DNA of 64,000 bases, taken from NCBI RefSeq assembly GCF_027924605.1, contig NZ_AP027042.1, positions 2,085,524 through 2,149,523 on the forward strand, in the 5' to 3' direction. The notes beneath the pieces are model-generated. The model did not search any database, was not told the origin of the DNA, and saw only the letters and a list, made by a program, of their open reading frames with translations. Made by a program: the position numbers and the translations under genes. This document shows positions 53,317-62,129 of the stretch, in pieces (position 1 is the stretch's first letter; every line of letters begins with the position of its first letter). This DNA comes from Dyella sp. GSA-30 (GTDB lineage Bacteria; Pseudomonadota; Gammaproteobacteria; Xanthomonadales; Rhodanobacteraceae).

Positions 53317-54303
53317 ATGGAGACCAGGGGTAGTTCGCAAACATCGAAGGGTTCGCAGGGCGGAACGTACTATCGGCGTATTGCGCTGATATTCGGTTTG
53401 CAGCTGCTTGCACTGATTATCGTCTCGCTCATGGGCGCGTTCAACGTGGCTCCCTTGGGAGCCGTGTTGGCGCTTGTCGTGATCATCAGCGTGCTTGGCT
53501 GGTTGGCCGCGCGACGCGAATGGTCGCCGGTCGATCATCTGGTAAGCGTCCTGCGCGGATGGGACGAGCGCAAGCCGGATCTTGGGAGCTGGGAGCAGGA
53601 CAAGATGCCGCGTCGTTCGACGTCGGATATGCGCGAACTGGCCAAGGGCATGGGCCAGTTCGCCACGCGCATCGCCGGTTACAACCAGCGCGAGCGCGAG
53701 TTCACGCGTGATGCCAGCCACGAACTGCGCAGCCCGTTGACGGTGATCAAGATGTCGGCGGACATGCTGTCGGATGAGCAGGCGCTCGGTGAATTCGGGC
53801 AACGTTCAGTCCAGCGCATCAAGCGCGCCAGTCGCGAAATGGGCGCGCTGGTGGAGGCCTTGCTGATTCTTGCGCGCGAATCGGATAACGGCCTGAGCAT
53901 GGAAGAATTCGTGGTCAACGAAGTCATCCGCCGTGAGCTGGAAGACGCACGCGATCTGCTGCACGGGCGGCCGATCGAACTGCAACTGGAAGAGCCCGCG
54001 CGCTTTGCCCTGCATGGTTCGCCACAGGTGTTTTCGGTGCTTTGCTGGCAGTTGATCCGCAACGCGTGCCAGCAGGCCGAGCAGGGCACGATCGTGGTGA
54101 CGGTGTTGCCCGGCGCCGTATCCGTGTTGAGCCGATCATCGATCGATCAAGCCCATGCGGTCGACCGGCATGGCTTTGAATTGGCGATCGCGCGGCGCAT
54201 CAGCGAGCGCTTTGCGTGGGAGCTGGAGCTGCAGACGCGTGAAGGCAGGCAGCATATTGCGCGAGTGAAGTTTCCGCAGACGTTGCCGGTTAGCTCGAGC
54301 TAG
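53317..54303 (+). CDS. Sensor histidine kinase with degenerate ATP lid
   Basis: A 328-residue membrane kinase. Two helices lie close together at about 20-42 and 45-65, leaving almost no periplasmic loop. A dimerisation domain follows with His135 in 'ASHELRSPLTVIK'. The ATPase domain keeps the N-box ('LCWQLIRNACQQA'). The G1 position reads 'VLSRSSIDQAH' instead of DxGxG, and G2 reads 'RHGFELAIARR' instead of GxGLGLAI. ATP binding may therefore be weak, or the protein may work mainly as a phosphatase. ATG 53317 has only a weak ribosome-binding site. Confidence 0.85.
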   Translation: METRGSSQTSKGSQGGTYYRRIALIFGLQLLALIIVSLMGAFNVAPLGAVLALVVIISVLGWLAARREWSPVDHLVSVLRGWDERKPDLGSWEQDKMPRRSTSDMRELAKGMGQFATRIAGYNQREREFTRDASHELRSPLTVIKMSADMLSDEQALGEFGQRSVQRIKRASREMGALVEALLILARESDNGLSMEEFVVNEVIRRELEDARDLLHGRPIELQLEEPARFALHGSPQVFSVLCWQLIRNACQQAEQGTIVVTVLPGAVSVLSRSSIDQAHAVDRHGFELAIARRISERFAWELELQTREGRQHIARVKFPQTLPVSSS

Positions 54304-54440
54304 AGCGCCCCCTCACCACAACCCTCTCCCCCGGCAAAGCCAGGGGAGAGGGGACATACTGAGGTAAATTTGAATCGTGCGCGCTTTTAGCTCCCTCTCC
54401 CCTGGCTTTGCCGGGGGAGAGGGCTGGGGTGAGGGGGCTC
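54304..54440. repeat. Composite GC-rich dyad, copy 4 (convergent junction)
   Basis: Two inverted CTCTCCCC...GGGGAGAG units have a spacer nearly identical to copy 5 (TACTGAGG, TTTGAATC and GCGCTTTTAGCTCCC in order). It starts right after the kinase stop and ends immediately before the CoA-transferase stop. Confidence 0.88.
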
Positions 54441-55793
54441 TTAAAGCCCAGCAGCCACCTTGAACTCACACCCCGTCTTAGCCTTCACCTCATCCACCGT
54501 CACCCCTTCCTGCAGTTCGATCAGCGTCAGGCCCTGGCCCTTCGCCACTTCGAACACGCAAAGATCGGTGATGATCAGGTCGACCACTTCCTTGCCGGTC
54601 AGCGGCAGGTCGCATTCGTTCTTGATCTTCGGCGTACCGTCTTTGGCGGTGTGTTCCATCAGCACGACGACGCGCTTGACGCCGCTGACCAGGTCCATTG
54701 CGCCGCCCGGGCCCTTGACCATCTTGCCCGGCACCATCCAGTTGGCCAGGTCGCCGTTGCAGGAGACTTCCAGGCCGCCGAGGATCGACAGGTCGATGTG
54801 TCCGCCGCGAATCATCGCGAATGATTCGGCGCTGGAGAAATAGCTCGAACCGGGCAGGCTGGTGATGGTCTGCTTGCCGGCGTTGATCAGGTCAGGGTCA
54901 ACGTGTGCGTCATCCGGGAACGGGCCGATACCGAGCAGGCCGTTCTCGGACTGCAAGGTGACGTCGATGTTTTCCGGGATGTAATTGGCCACCAGGGTCG
55001 GAATGCCGATGCCAAGGTTGACGTAGAAACCGTCGCGCAACTCCTTGGCGGCGCGCTGTGCCATCGCGATGCGAATCGGGCTTTCCTTGCCGGTGTTGGC
55101 GCCGGCAACCGTGCGGAATTCGATGCGCTTTTCGTACTTCTCGCCCTGGATGATGCGGTCGACGTAGATACCCGGCACATGGATTTCATCCGCCGCCAGT
55201 TCACCCACGTCGACCAGTTGTTCCACTTCGGCGACGCAAATCTTGCCGCAGGTAGCGATCATCGGATTGAAATTGCGCGCGGTCTTGCGGAAGACCAGGT
55301 TGCCCAGCTTGTCGCCTTTCCACGCCTTGACGATGGAAAGGTCGGCATGGATGGCCTCTTCGAGTACGTATTCCTTGTCGCCGAAGGTCTTGGTTTCCTT
55401 GCCGTCGGCCAGCTTGGTACCGAACGCGGTGCGGGTGTAGAAACCCGGAATGCCCGCGCCGCCGGCCCGCAGCTTCTCGGCCAGCGTGCCCTGGGGCACC
55501 AGATGGAGTTCGAGCTCGCCAGCCAGTACCTGGCGCTCGAATTCCTTGTTCTCGCCCACGTAGGACGCGTACACACGCTTGACCTGGCGGGTCTTCAACA
55601 GCGGACCCATGCCGAAATCATCCACGCCGGCGTTGTTGCCGACGATGGTCAGTCCCTTGGTGCCCGCGGCGAGCAGGGCGCCGATCAGGTTCTCCGGGAT
55701 GCCACACAGGCCGAAGCCGCCGGCGGCGATGGTCATGTCGTCGATCAGCAACCCGTCCAGGGCCTGCTTCGCGTTTGCGAAAACCTTATCCAT
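54441..55793 (-). CDS. Fused 3-oxoacid CoA-transferase (subunits A and B in one chain)
   Basis: A 450-residue family I CoA-transferase that moves CoA between succinyl-CoA and an oxoacid such as acetoacetate. The A part (about 1-230) starts '[27 protein letters not shown]'. The B part (about 240-450) has '[14 protein letters not shown]', the catalytic Glu in '[12 protein letters not shown]' and '[18 protein letters not shown]'. In most bacteria these are two genes (scoA/scoB); the single chain resembles mitochondrial SCOT. No stop or frameshift interrupts the joint (about 225-245). It may cooperate with the thiolase near the left end in ketone-body or polyhydroxybutyrate metabolism. Confidence 0.9.
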   Translation of the reverse strand: MDKVFANAKQALDGLLIDDMTIAAGGFGLCGIPENLIGALLAAGTKGLTIVGNNAGVDDFGMGPLLKTRQVKRVYASYVGENKEFERQVLAGELELHLVPQGTLAEKLRAGGAGIPGFYTRTAFGTKLADGKETKTFGDKEYVLEEAIHADLSIVKAWKGDKLGNLVFRKTARNFNPMIATCGKICVAEVEQLVDVGELAADEIHVPGIYVDRIIQGEKYEKRIEFRTVAGANTGKESPIRIAMAQRAAKELRDGFYVNLGIGIPTLVANYIPENIDVTLQSENGLLGIGPFPDDAHVDPDLINAGKQTITSLPGSSYFSSAESFAMIRGGHIDLSILGGLEVSCNGDLANWMVPGKMVKGPGGAMDLVSGVKRVVVLMEHTAKDGTPKIKNECDLPLTGKEVVDLIITDLCVFEVAKGQGLTLIELQEGVTVDEVKAKTGCEFKVAAGL

Positions 55794-55907
55794 AGCGATG
55801 CCTTCTACCTAACTGGGGGAGAGTCAGCTGCCTAGGATACGACGGATCGGTGTCAGCCCATGCTGTACGAAGGTCCAGGTTGCGTCGGGATCCTGTTGAC
55901 GACCTAC

Positions 55908-55948
55908 GTTTACATATGTAATTGTTCGTGTCGCTTACACATGTAAAC
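55908..55948 (+). promoter_or_regulatory. Two BlaI-type palindromic operators upstream of blaI
   Basis: Palindromes GTTTACATATGTAATT (from 55908) and CTTACACATGTAAACG (from 55934) each contain TTACA-TGTAA. This is the core of BlaI/MecI operators (TACAnnTGTA). They lie 10-50 bp before the repressor ATG. A TTGACG at 55896 could be the -35 box, so bound repressor would cover the -10 region. Autoregulation of the blaI-M56-M56 operon is the natural reading. Confidence 0.8.
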
Positions 55949-55956
55949 GGTGACCC

Positions 55957-56328
55957 ATGTCGATCAGCGAAGCCGAATCGGTAGTCATGGAGGTGCTGTG
56001 GCGGCAGGCGCCGCGCAGTGCCGAGGAGATCTTGGCCGAGGTCGGCCCGCAGCAGGGGTGGCAGGAGGGCACCGTCAAGTCGCTGCTCAACCGGTTGCTG
56101 AAGAAAAAGGCCGTTCGCGCGGAGCGAGAGGGGCGCCGTTATCTGTATTCGCCCAAGCTCACGCGCGAGCAGTACGTATCCCAGGAAAGCAAAGGCCTGC
56201 TCGATCGCCTGTTCGACGGACGCATCGCGCCGCTGGTGGCGCACTTCTCCGAACAGCGCAAGTTGAGCCGCAAGGACGTTGCCGAGCTGAAAAAGCTGCT
56301 CGAGGAGCTCGATGATGAGCAGCCTTGA
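55957..56328 (+). CDS. blaI: BlaI/MecI/CopY-family transcriptional repressor
   Basis: A 123-residue winged-helix repressor: 'SEAESVVMEVLWRQAPRSAEEIL' and the recognition part 'TVKSLLNRLLKKKAVRAEREGRRYLYSP', with a C-terminal dimerisation helix and 'LKKLLEELDDEQP'. Family members are inactivated by proteolysis triggered by a membrane sensor protease, here encoded by the next two genes. Its 3' end overlaps the first M56 gene by 17 bases. Two palindromic operators precede it. Confidence 0.92.
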   Translation: MSISEAESVVMEVLWRQAPRSAEEILAEVGPQQGWQEGTVKSLLNRLLKKKAVRAEREGRRYLYSPKLTREQYVSQESKGLLDRLFDGRIAPLVAHFSEQRKLSRKDVAELKKLLEELDDEQP

Positions 56329-57604
56329 GTCCTGGCTCCCTTCGTTGTGGCTGGCGATTCTCGCGTCGACTTTGTCGCTGGTATGGGTCTTTCTGATGCG
56401 TCGTCCCATGCGCCGCTGGCTTGGCGCGGAAACGGCGTTCTTCCTTTGGGCCTTGCCGCCGGTTGCCATCGTGATGACGCAGTTGCCACACCCGACCGGC
56501 ATTGCCTTGCCGCCGCTGCCGCCATTGATTGTCAGCGTGACGCAGGCGTCGGCGATCCCGGCGGCGCATGGTGTGTCCAGCACACTTCATGCGAGCAGTT
56601 TGCTCGTGCTGACATGGTTGATTGGCGTGGCGATTTGCGCGGTCACGGCTGTTGCGCGGCAGCGCCGTTATGAGCGCCATCTGCACACTGCGGTTCGTTG
56701 GACTGCGGCCGAACTGGTGTGGCCCATATGGCAGGCGCCGGACACTCGCACCGGGCCGGCCATGGTGGGCGCATGGCGTCCACGCATCGTATTGCCCGGT
56801 GATTTCGAACAACGTTACGACGCCACCGAGCAGGCGCTGATTCTTGCGCACGAAGCCAGTCATGCCAGCCGTCGCGACGGCTGGTGGTGCTTGGTGGCAC
56901 AAGCGATGGCATGCCTGTTCTGGTTTCACCCGCTCGTCTGGTGGGCGCTGCCGGCGTTCCGCCACGACCAGGAGCTCGCCTGCGATGCCGCCGTCATGCG
57001 AAAGCAACCGGGACAGCGTCGCCGTTATGCCCTTGCCATGCTCAAGACCCAGGGGGCGATCGATGCCTTGCCTGTGGGGTGTGCATGGTCCCCTCGTCAT
57101 CCCGTTATGGAGCGTGTTGCCATGTTGAAGCGTTCGCAGGTCGGTTGTGTTCGTCGTTGGGTCGGAAAGGTGACTGTGGTCGGTCTGGTATGCGCTTTGG
57201 GTGGCGTTGTGTATGCAAGCGCTGTGGACACGCCGTCTGCGTCGCCTGACGTGAAACGCTTTACCTTGAAACTCGAAGTCGCCACCAAAGGGCAACCGGC
57301 GCATCTGCATTCGACGAGCTGCCTGGCTCCAGGGCGTGAGCATTACGAGCTGACCGATACAAGCACGGAGGGCTTACCGCCTTGGCACGCCCTCATCAGC
57401 GTATCGCCGGCCGAGAAGGGGCAACTGATGGTCAACGTGGAAATGTCCGGCGGTACGCTGGACAAGACGATCAACCCCAAGATCCTGGTACTGGCAGGAC
57501 AGCAAGGCACGATCCAGGTCGGTGAAAAAATAGAGGGTGGCGCAGGCAAGCCGGAAGAGGATCGCACCATCTCGATCAAGGCGACGCCAAGCGTGGGTTG
57601 CTGA
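56312..57604 (+). CDS. BlaR1-like M56 membrane metallopeptidase, first copy
   Basis: A 430-residue M56-family sensor protease that should cleave or signal to the BlaI repressor. It has helices at about 8-28, 38-58 and 86-106, and a zinc site HEASH at residues 180-184 followed by 'RRDGWWCLVAQAMACLFWFHPLVWW'. 'RHDQELACDAAVM' supplies the third ligand, and a helix lies at about 286-306. The periplasmic C-terminus is only about 125 residues and is not a penicillin-binding domain. It holds two cysteines ('STSCLAPGREHYEL' and a terminal Cys). ATG 56312 follows GAGGAG. Confidence 0.88.
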   Translation: MMSSLESWLPSLWLAILASTLSLVWVFLMRRPMRRWLGAETAFFLWALPPVAIVMTQLPHPTGIALPPLPPLIVSVTQASAIPAAHGVSSTLHASSLLVLTWLIGVAICAVTAVARQRRYERHLHTAVRWTAAELVWPIWQAPDTRTGPAMVGAWRPRIVLPGDFEQRYDATEQALILAHEASHASRRDGWWCLVAQAMACLFWFHPLVWWALPAFRHDQELACDAAVMRKQPGQRRRYALAMLKTQGAIDALPVGCAWSPRHPVMERVAMLKRSQVGCVRRWVGKVTVVGLVCALGGVVYASAVDTPSASPDVKRFTLKLEVATKGQPAHLHSTSCLAPGREHYELTDTSTEGLPPWHALISVSPAEKGQLMVNVEMSGGTLDKTINPKILVLAGQQGTIQVGEKIEGGAGKPEEDRTISIKATPSVGC

Positions 57605-57622
57605 CCTTTCGGAGCGTGGCCG

Positions 57623-58918
57623 ATGAGCAGTTTCGAACCCTGGTTGATATCGTTCTGGCCGGCCCTGCTGGCGCTGTCCTGTTCGCTGATGCTGGTGCTG
57701 TCGTTGCGATGGCCGACGCGGCGTTGGCTAGGCGCGGAATCGGCGTTCTACGTGTGGCTGCTTCCGCCATTGGCCTTGCTGGTGAGCGCGCTGCCTCATC
57801 CTGTGATGGGGCCGTTACCGTCGCCGCCGCAGTTGATCGTTCAGATAACCGGTGCGGTTGCCCCATCCCCAGGATACGTCGCCGTGCCGGCAGTGGCGTG
57901 GAAGAACCTGCTGTCACTGGCATGGATCGCGGGCTTCATCGTGGTCGCATCGACCTTGATCGAGCGGCAGCGCGGTTATCGGCGTCGCTTGCGCACGGCG
58001 ACGCGATGGCCGGGCGCTGCCGGCGCATGGCCGGTCGTGCAGGCGGGAGACAACGACACGGGACCGGCCAGGATGGGAGCGATCCGTCCGCGCATCGTGC
58101 TTCCCCGGGATTTTGCCGGGCGCTACGACGCCGATGAGCGCGCGTTGATCCTGGCGCATGAAATCATGCATGCGCGTCGTGGCGATGGCTGGTGGTGCCT
58201 GCTTGCCAGCGTGTGCCTGTGTCTGTTCTGGTTTCATCCCCTGGCCTGGTGGGCGTGGCTTGCCATGCGACACGACCAGGAACTCGCCTGCGATGCTGCC
58301 GTGATGCGCGAGCACGCGGGGCAGCGTCGGCGTTATGCCATGGCGATGCTCAAGACTCAGCATGCAACGGCGGTGTTGCCGGTGGGCTGCGCATGGTCAT
58401 CCCGTCATCCGGTGGTGGAGCGTATTGCGATGTTGAAGCAGCCTGTTGTTTCCCGCCGCCTCGGCAAGGCCGGTGTCGTGGCGATAGCTGTTGTCCTGGC
58501 TGGCGCGGTCTACGCCGGTGAGCAGCCTGGACCGCTCAGTGCCGACGCAAGGGCCATTGCCGAGGCCACGCATTTCAGCGTGGATCTCACCATTCGTCGG
58601 GACCATGAGCCGGTTCCCATGCATCAGACAGTCTGTCTTGCCCGTGGCGAGCACTACACCCTGGATATACCCGCCATCGGCGACAAGCCGGCATGGCATG
58701 GCTCGTTCGTGGTGGAACCGGTCGAGCAAACGTACCTGGCCTTCCGCGGCACGCTGTCGGGAGGGCCATGGCTTGGGACATTTACACCCAAGCTTCAGGG
58801 GGCGCCGGGGCAGTCTTCGACTGTACTGATCGAGAATCACCGGCCACCGAGTCCATCACATGGCCCGGGCTTCGATCACAGCTTCGGCATGGGCGTGATC
58901 ATGAAGCTGGGATGTTGA
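57623..58918 (+). CDS. BlaR1-like M56 membrane metallopeptidase, second copy
   Basis: A 431-residue tandem paralogue of the previous gene, 18 bp downstream. It has the same helices and HEIMH at residues 179-183, then 'RRGDGWWCLLASVCLCLFWFHPLAWW' and 'RHDQELACDAAVM'. After the last helix (about 276-295) a different periplasmic domain follows. It retains 'QTVCLARGEHYTL' and ends with a terminal Cys, like its neighbour. The shared Cys pair suggests a conserved disulfide in otherwise divergent sensor domains. The two copies could form a heteromeric sensor or respond to different ligands. Confidence 0.88.
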   Translation: MSSFEPWLISFWPALLALSCSLMLVLSLRWPTRRWLGAESAFYVWLLPPLALLVSALPHPVMGPLPSPPQLIVQITGAVAPSPGYVAVPAVAWKNLLSLAWIAGFIVVASTLIERQRGYRRRLRTATRWPGAAGAWPVVQAGDNDTGPARMGAIRPRIVLPRDFAGRYDADERALILAHEIMHARRGDGWWCLLASVCLCLFWFHPLAWWAWLAMRHDQELACDAAVMREHAGQRRRYAMAMLKTQHATAVLPVGCAWSSRHPVVERIAMLKQPVVSRRLGKAGVVAIAVVLAGAVYAGEQPGPLSADARAIAEATHFSVDLTIRRDHEPVPMHQTVCLARGEHYTLDIPAIGDKPAWHGSFVVEPVEQTYLAFRGTLSGGPWLGTFTPKLQGAPGQSSTVLIENHRPPSPSHGPGFDHSFGMGVIMKLGC

Positions 58919-58989
58919 GTCCGTACGGCTGAGCACGGCGTCGGCGCTGGCTATACTCGGCTCACGCCGCCAGTCCGGGAGAACGTCGC

Positions 58990-60039
58990 GTGAAGTTGCA
59001 GTACCTGTTTGCCGCCATGACCGCCCTTGGCATGGCCAGCCTCGTGCATGCCACGACACCCGTGCTGGTGATTCATGGCGGTTCGGGGGTGATCAAGCGC
59101 GACATGAACCCGGCGAAGGAAAAAGCCGTGCGGGCCGCGCTGACCCAGGCATTGCAGGCGGGCTACGCTCAGCTGAAGAACGGCAAGGCGGCGATGGATG
59201 CGGTGACCGCCGCCATCACCGTGCTCGAGGACGACCCGAACTTCAACGCCGGCAAGGGATCCGTATTCACCCACGACGGCAAGAACGAACTCGATGCCGC
59301 GGTGATGGACGGCTATTCGCTCAAGGCCGGCTCGATTGCCGCCGTGCATCGCGTAAAGAATCCGATCCTGCTGGCGCGCGCGGTGATGGATAAATCACCG
59401 CATGTCATGCTGATCGGCGATGGTGCCGAACAGTTCGCCAAGGAGGCCGGTATCACGCTGGTCGATCCGAGTTACTTTCGCACCGAAGAGCGCTGGCAGC
59501 AATTGCAGAGGGCGCTCAAAGAAGACAAGGCAGCCAAGCCGCATGCCGATGAAGAGACCGCCAAGCATTTCGGCACGGTGGGGGCTGTCGCGCTCGACAC
59601 GTTCGGTCACCTTGCCGCGGGTACGTCGACGGGTGGCATGAACGACAAGCGTTATGGCCGTGTCGGCGATTCGCCGCTGATCGGCGCCGGCACCTATGCC
59701 AATTCCGGTTGTGCGGTATCGGGTACGGGATGGGGCGAGTTTTATATCCGCACCGTTGCTGCGCACGAGATCTGCATGCGAGTTACGCAGATGCGTGTGC
59801 CGCTGCGTCGCGCCGCGGCCGAGGTGATCAATCAGGAAATTCCGTCGATGGGTGGCAACGGCGGTGCCATCGCGCTCGATGCGGACGGCAATGTAGCGAT
59901 GCCGTTCAATACGGATGGCATGTATCGCGGGTGGATTGGCGCCGATGGCGCGCCGCATGTGGCGATCTATGGTGATGAGGATGATGGGGCGGGCGATCCG
60001 TTGCCTGCGGTGGGTAGCAGTTCTTCGGAAGAACCTTGA
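58990..60039 (+). CDS. iaaA: Isoaspartyl peptidase / L-asparaginase (Ntn-hydrolase)
   Basis: A 349-residue type III asparaginase precursor. The N-terminus is a signal peptide (MKLQYLFAAMTALGMASLVHA), so it acts in the periplasm, unlike cytoplasmic E. coli IaaA. Features are 'LVIHGGSGV', 'FNAGKGSVFTHDGKNELDAAVMDG' and the autocleavage site 'HFGTVGAVALD', with Thr196 as the nucleophile of the beta subunit. 'GTSTGGMNDKRYGRVGDSPLIGAGTYA' and 'NTDGMYRGWIG' follow. The start is GTG 58990 after GGGAGAA. It lies 71 bp after the second M56 gene and might belong to the same transcript. Confidence 0.92.
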   Translation: MKLQYLFAAMTALGMASLVHATTPVLVIHGGSGVIKRDMNPAKEKAVRAALTQALQAGYAQLKNGKAAMDAVTAAITVLEDDPNFNAGKGSVFTHDGKNELDAAVMDGYSLKAGSIAAVHRVKNPILLARAVMDKSPHVMLIGDGAEQFAKEAGITLVDPSYFRTEERWQQLQRALKEDKAAKPHADEETAKHFGTVGAVALDTFGHLAAGTSTGGMNDKRYGRVGDSPLIGAGTYANSGCAVSGTGWGEFYIRTVAAHEICMRVTQMRVPLRRAAAEVINQEIPSMGGNGGAIALDADGNVAMPFNTDGMYRGWIGADGAPHVAIYGDEDDGAGDPLPAVGSSSSEEP

Positions 60040-60043
60040 GTAA

Positions 60044-60182
60044 GAGCCCCCCTCACCCCAGCCCTCTCCCCCGGCAGAGCCAGGGGAGAGGGGGCACACT
60101 GAGGCGAGTTTGAATCTTGCGTGCTTTTAGCTCCCTCTCCCCTGGCTTTGCCGGGGGAGAGGGCTGGGGTGAGGGGGCGCTT
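60044..60182. repeat. Composite GC-rich dyad, copy 5 (convergent junction)
   Basis: Inverted CTCTCCCC...GGGGAGAG units share a conserved spacer with copy 4. It fills the gap between the converging iaaA and the response-regulator gene. Confidence 0.88.
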
Positions 60183-60186
60183 TTAT

Positions 60187-60771
60187 CTAACCCTCACCCT
60201 CCGGCCGCTCCCGCACCGGATGCTTGCTCAACTTCCGCTGCAACGTCCGCCGATGCATCCCCAAACGCCGTGCCGTTTCCGAAATATTGCCATCGCATTC
60301 GGTCAATACGCGCTGGATGTGTTCCCACTCCAGACGGCGTAGCGCCAGCGGCGCTTCCGGTGCATCGACAACGTCGTCTTCGCCTGCCGACGAATCGCCA
60401 TCGAGTAGCGCACGCACCACGGCGTCGGCATCGACCGGCTTGGAAAGATAGTCGTGTGCGCCGCGCTTGATCGCCTCGACCGCCGTGGCAATCGATGCGT
60501 ATCCGGTCAACAGCAGGACACGAATCTCCGGCACCAGGGCCTTGAGCTCCGGAATCAATCGCAAGCCGTTTTCGTCGCCGAGTTTCAGATCGAGCACGCA
60601 ATAGCGCGGATGATGGCGTCGAGCCAGCGCGCGCGCTTCGTCGGCGTTGCCGGCGGTGATGACTTCGAAACCGCGGGAGCTCAGCGCACGCGCGAGCACG
60701 CGTGCGAAGGTCGGGTCGTCGTCGATGATCAGCAGCGGTTGTGCCGGTGTCGGGCGAGGCGAGTCAGTCAT
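60187..60771 (-). CDS. regA: Response regulator of the RegA/PrrA/ActR type
   Basis: A 194-residue regulator. The receiver has 'LLIIDDDPTFARVLARAL', phosphoacceptor Asp61 in 'CVLDLKLGDENGL', 'LLLTGYASIATAVEAIKRGAHDYLSKP' and a short linker. The C-terminal Fis-type helix-turn-helix ('HIQRVLTECDGNISETARRLGMHRRTLQRKL') has the near-invariant recognition helix of RegA/PrrA proteins, global redox regulators of respiration in proteobacteria. ATG 60771 overlaps the sensor stop by ATGA. Confidence 0.92.
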   Translation of the reverse strand: MTDSPRPTPAQPLLIIDDDPTFARVLARALSSRGFEVITAGNADEARALARRHHPRYCVLDLKLGDENGLRLIPELKALVPEIRVLLLTGYASIATAVEAIKRGAHDYLSKPVDADAVVRALLDGDSSAGEDDVVDAPEAPLALRRLEWEHIQRVLTECDGNISETARRLGMHRRTLQRKLSKHPVRERPEGEG

Positions 60772-62078
60772 CGAAAGGCTCCAGGTGTCACGGTATCGCG
60801 GGCCTCTACAACGGCCAGCGGGAGGCGCAGGCACATCTGCGCGCCATCGTCGTAATTATCCGCTATCAGCTCGCCGTCCAGGCGTTCGGCGGTCGCTTCG
60901 GCCAACGCCAGGCCGATCCCCAGGCCGGTCAGCTTTTGTGACAGACCCAGCGCGATGTCGGCGTCTTCGTCAAAGCCGGGGCCGTGATCGCGCACGACCA
61001 GCTCCAGCCAGCCGCCTTGCTGGCGCACGGTCAGGCTGACCGCGTTGGACTGTTTCAGCGACGAGGCGTCGACGGCGTTGTTGAGCAGGTTGATCAGCGC
61101 ATGGCGCAAGCCCGGCGGTGTGCGCAGCACGATCAGGCTGGTGTCCTCATGGATATCCAGCGTCAGTTCGGCCTCGGGCCGGAGCAGCTGAAAGCGCTCC
61201 AGGCAGCCGTGGATAAACCGCAGCACGGTAAAGCGCTCCGGCTCCTGCGACAGCTGCGCTTTGCCGAACGCCACCATCTCGCGCAGGATGGTGCGGCAAC
61301 GGTCGACCTGGTCCTGCAGCAGGGTCAGGTCTTCGCCGAGTGCCTGGTCCTGCGCATGATCGCGGCGCAGTTCCGGCAGCAGGGTACGCATGGTCGACAA
61401 AGGCGTATTGAGTTCATGCGCGGCGCCGGCAGCCTGGGTTGCAATGGCGAGGATGCCTTCGTCGCGCAACGCACGCTCACGAATACGCTGCACTTCCATC
61501 TGCTGCACGCGCAAAGTGCGCGCAAGCGTATTGATAAAGAAGCCGAGCAGCAGGGCGCTGATAACGAAGTTGACGCCCATGCCGGCGATATACAGTGCAA
61601 TGCCGCCGATAAACGCGTCCTGCGGCGGCTCGGGCAGCGGCACGTACCAGACCAGCAAAGTCAGATATGCCACGCCCGCCAGGGTGGCGATCGTAAGCAC
61701 GGCCGTTACGGACAATGCCGCCGCACTCAGTGCGATCGGTACCAGCAGCAACATGATGAAGGGATTGCTGGCGCCGCCGGTGAAATACAGCAGGTACCCG
61801 AGCACCAGCGTGTCGGCTGCCACGTGCACGATGGTTTCCCACTCGCGCATCGGCGCAGGTTGGGTCAGACGCCATGCGGCAAAGACGGAGAAGATTGCCA
61901 ATGCGCCGATGCCGATCAGCAGCGGCAGCAAGGGGATGGCCAGGTGCATCCAGAGCGCGCAGAAAAACACCGCGAGGCTCTGGCCGGAAATGGCGCAGAG
62001 CCGCAGCCAGGCCAGTGTCCGGGCAAGAGCGGCCGGGCCGGTGCGTTGCAGTTGCGCTTGGCGCGAGCGGTATTCCAT
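60768..62078 (-). CDS. regB: Redox sensor histidine kinase of the RegB/PrrB type
   Basis: A 436-residue kinase with six membrane helices between about residues 22 and 185. The RegB quinone-site motif 'TGGASNPF' is at residues 100-107. The H-box 'GAAHELNTPLSTM' carries His221. The redox-box Cys is present as Cys261 in 'DQVDRCRTIL'. The ATPase domain has 'LINLLNNAVDAS', 'RDHGPGFD' and 'GLGIGLALAEATAERLDGEL'. All landmarks of the ubiquinone- and thiol-sensing family are intact. ATG 62078 is preferred; a TTG at 62087 is in frame. It is translationally coupled to regA. Confidence 0.93.
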   Translation of the reverse strand: MEYRSRQAQLQRTGPAALARTLAWLRLCAISGQSLAVFFCALWMHLAIPLLPLLIGIGALAIFSVFAAWRLTQPAPMREWETIVHVAADTLVLGYLLYFTGGASNPFIMLLLVPIALSAAALSVTAVLTIATLAGVAYLTLLVWYVPLPEPPQDAFIGGIALYIAGMGVNFVISALLLGFFINTLARTLRVQQMEVQRIRERALRDEGILAIATQAAGAAHELNTPLSTMRTLLPELRRDHAQDQALGEDLTLLQDQVDRCRTILREMVAFGKAQLSQEPERFTVLRFIHGCLERFQLLRPEAELTLDIHEDTSLIVLRTPPGLRHALINLLNNAVDASSLKQSNAVSLTVRQQGGWLELVVRDHGPGFDEDADIALGLSQKLTGLGIGLALAEATAERLDGELIADNYDDGAQMCLRLPLAVVEARDTVTPGAFR

Positions 62079-62129
62079 ACGGTTCAAACGCAGGCCGGCA
62101 GCTGATCGCTACCGGCTTATGGTGCGGTA

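Noticed and set aside
55794-55907. A promoter for the CoA-transferase under BlaI control
   Set aside because: Both TTACA-TGTAA palindromes lie next to blaI and more than 110 bp from the CoA-transferase start, so control of that gene is possible but not supported.
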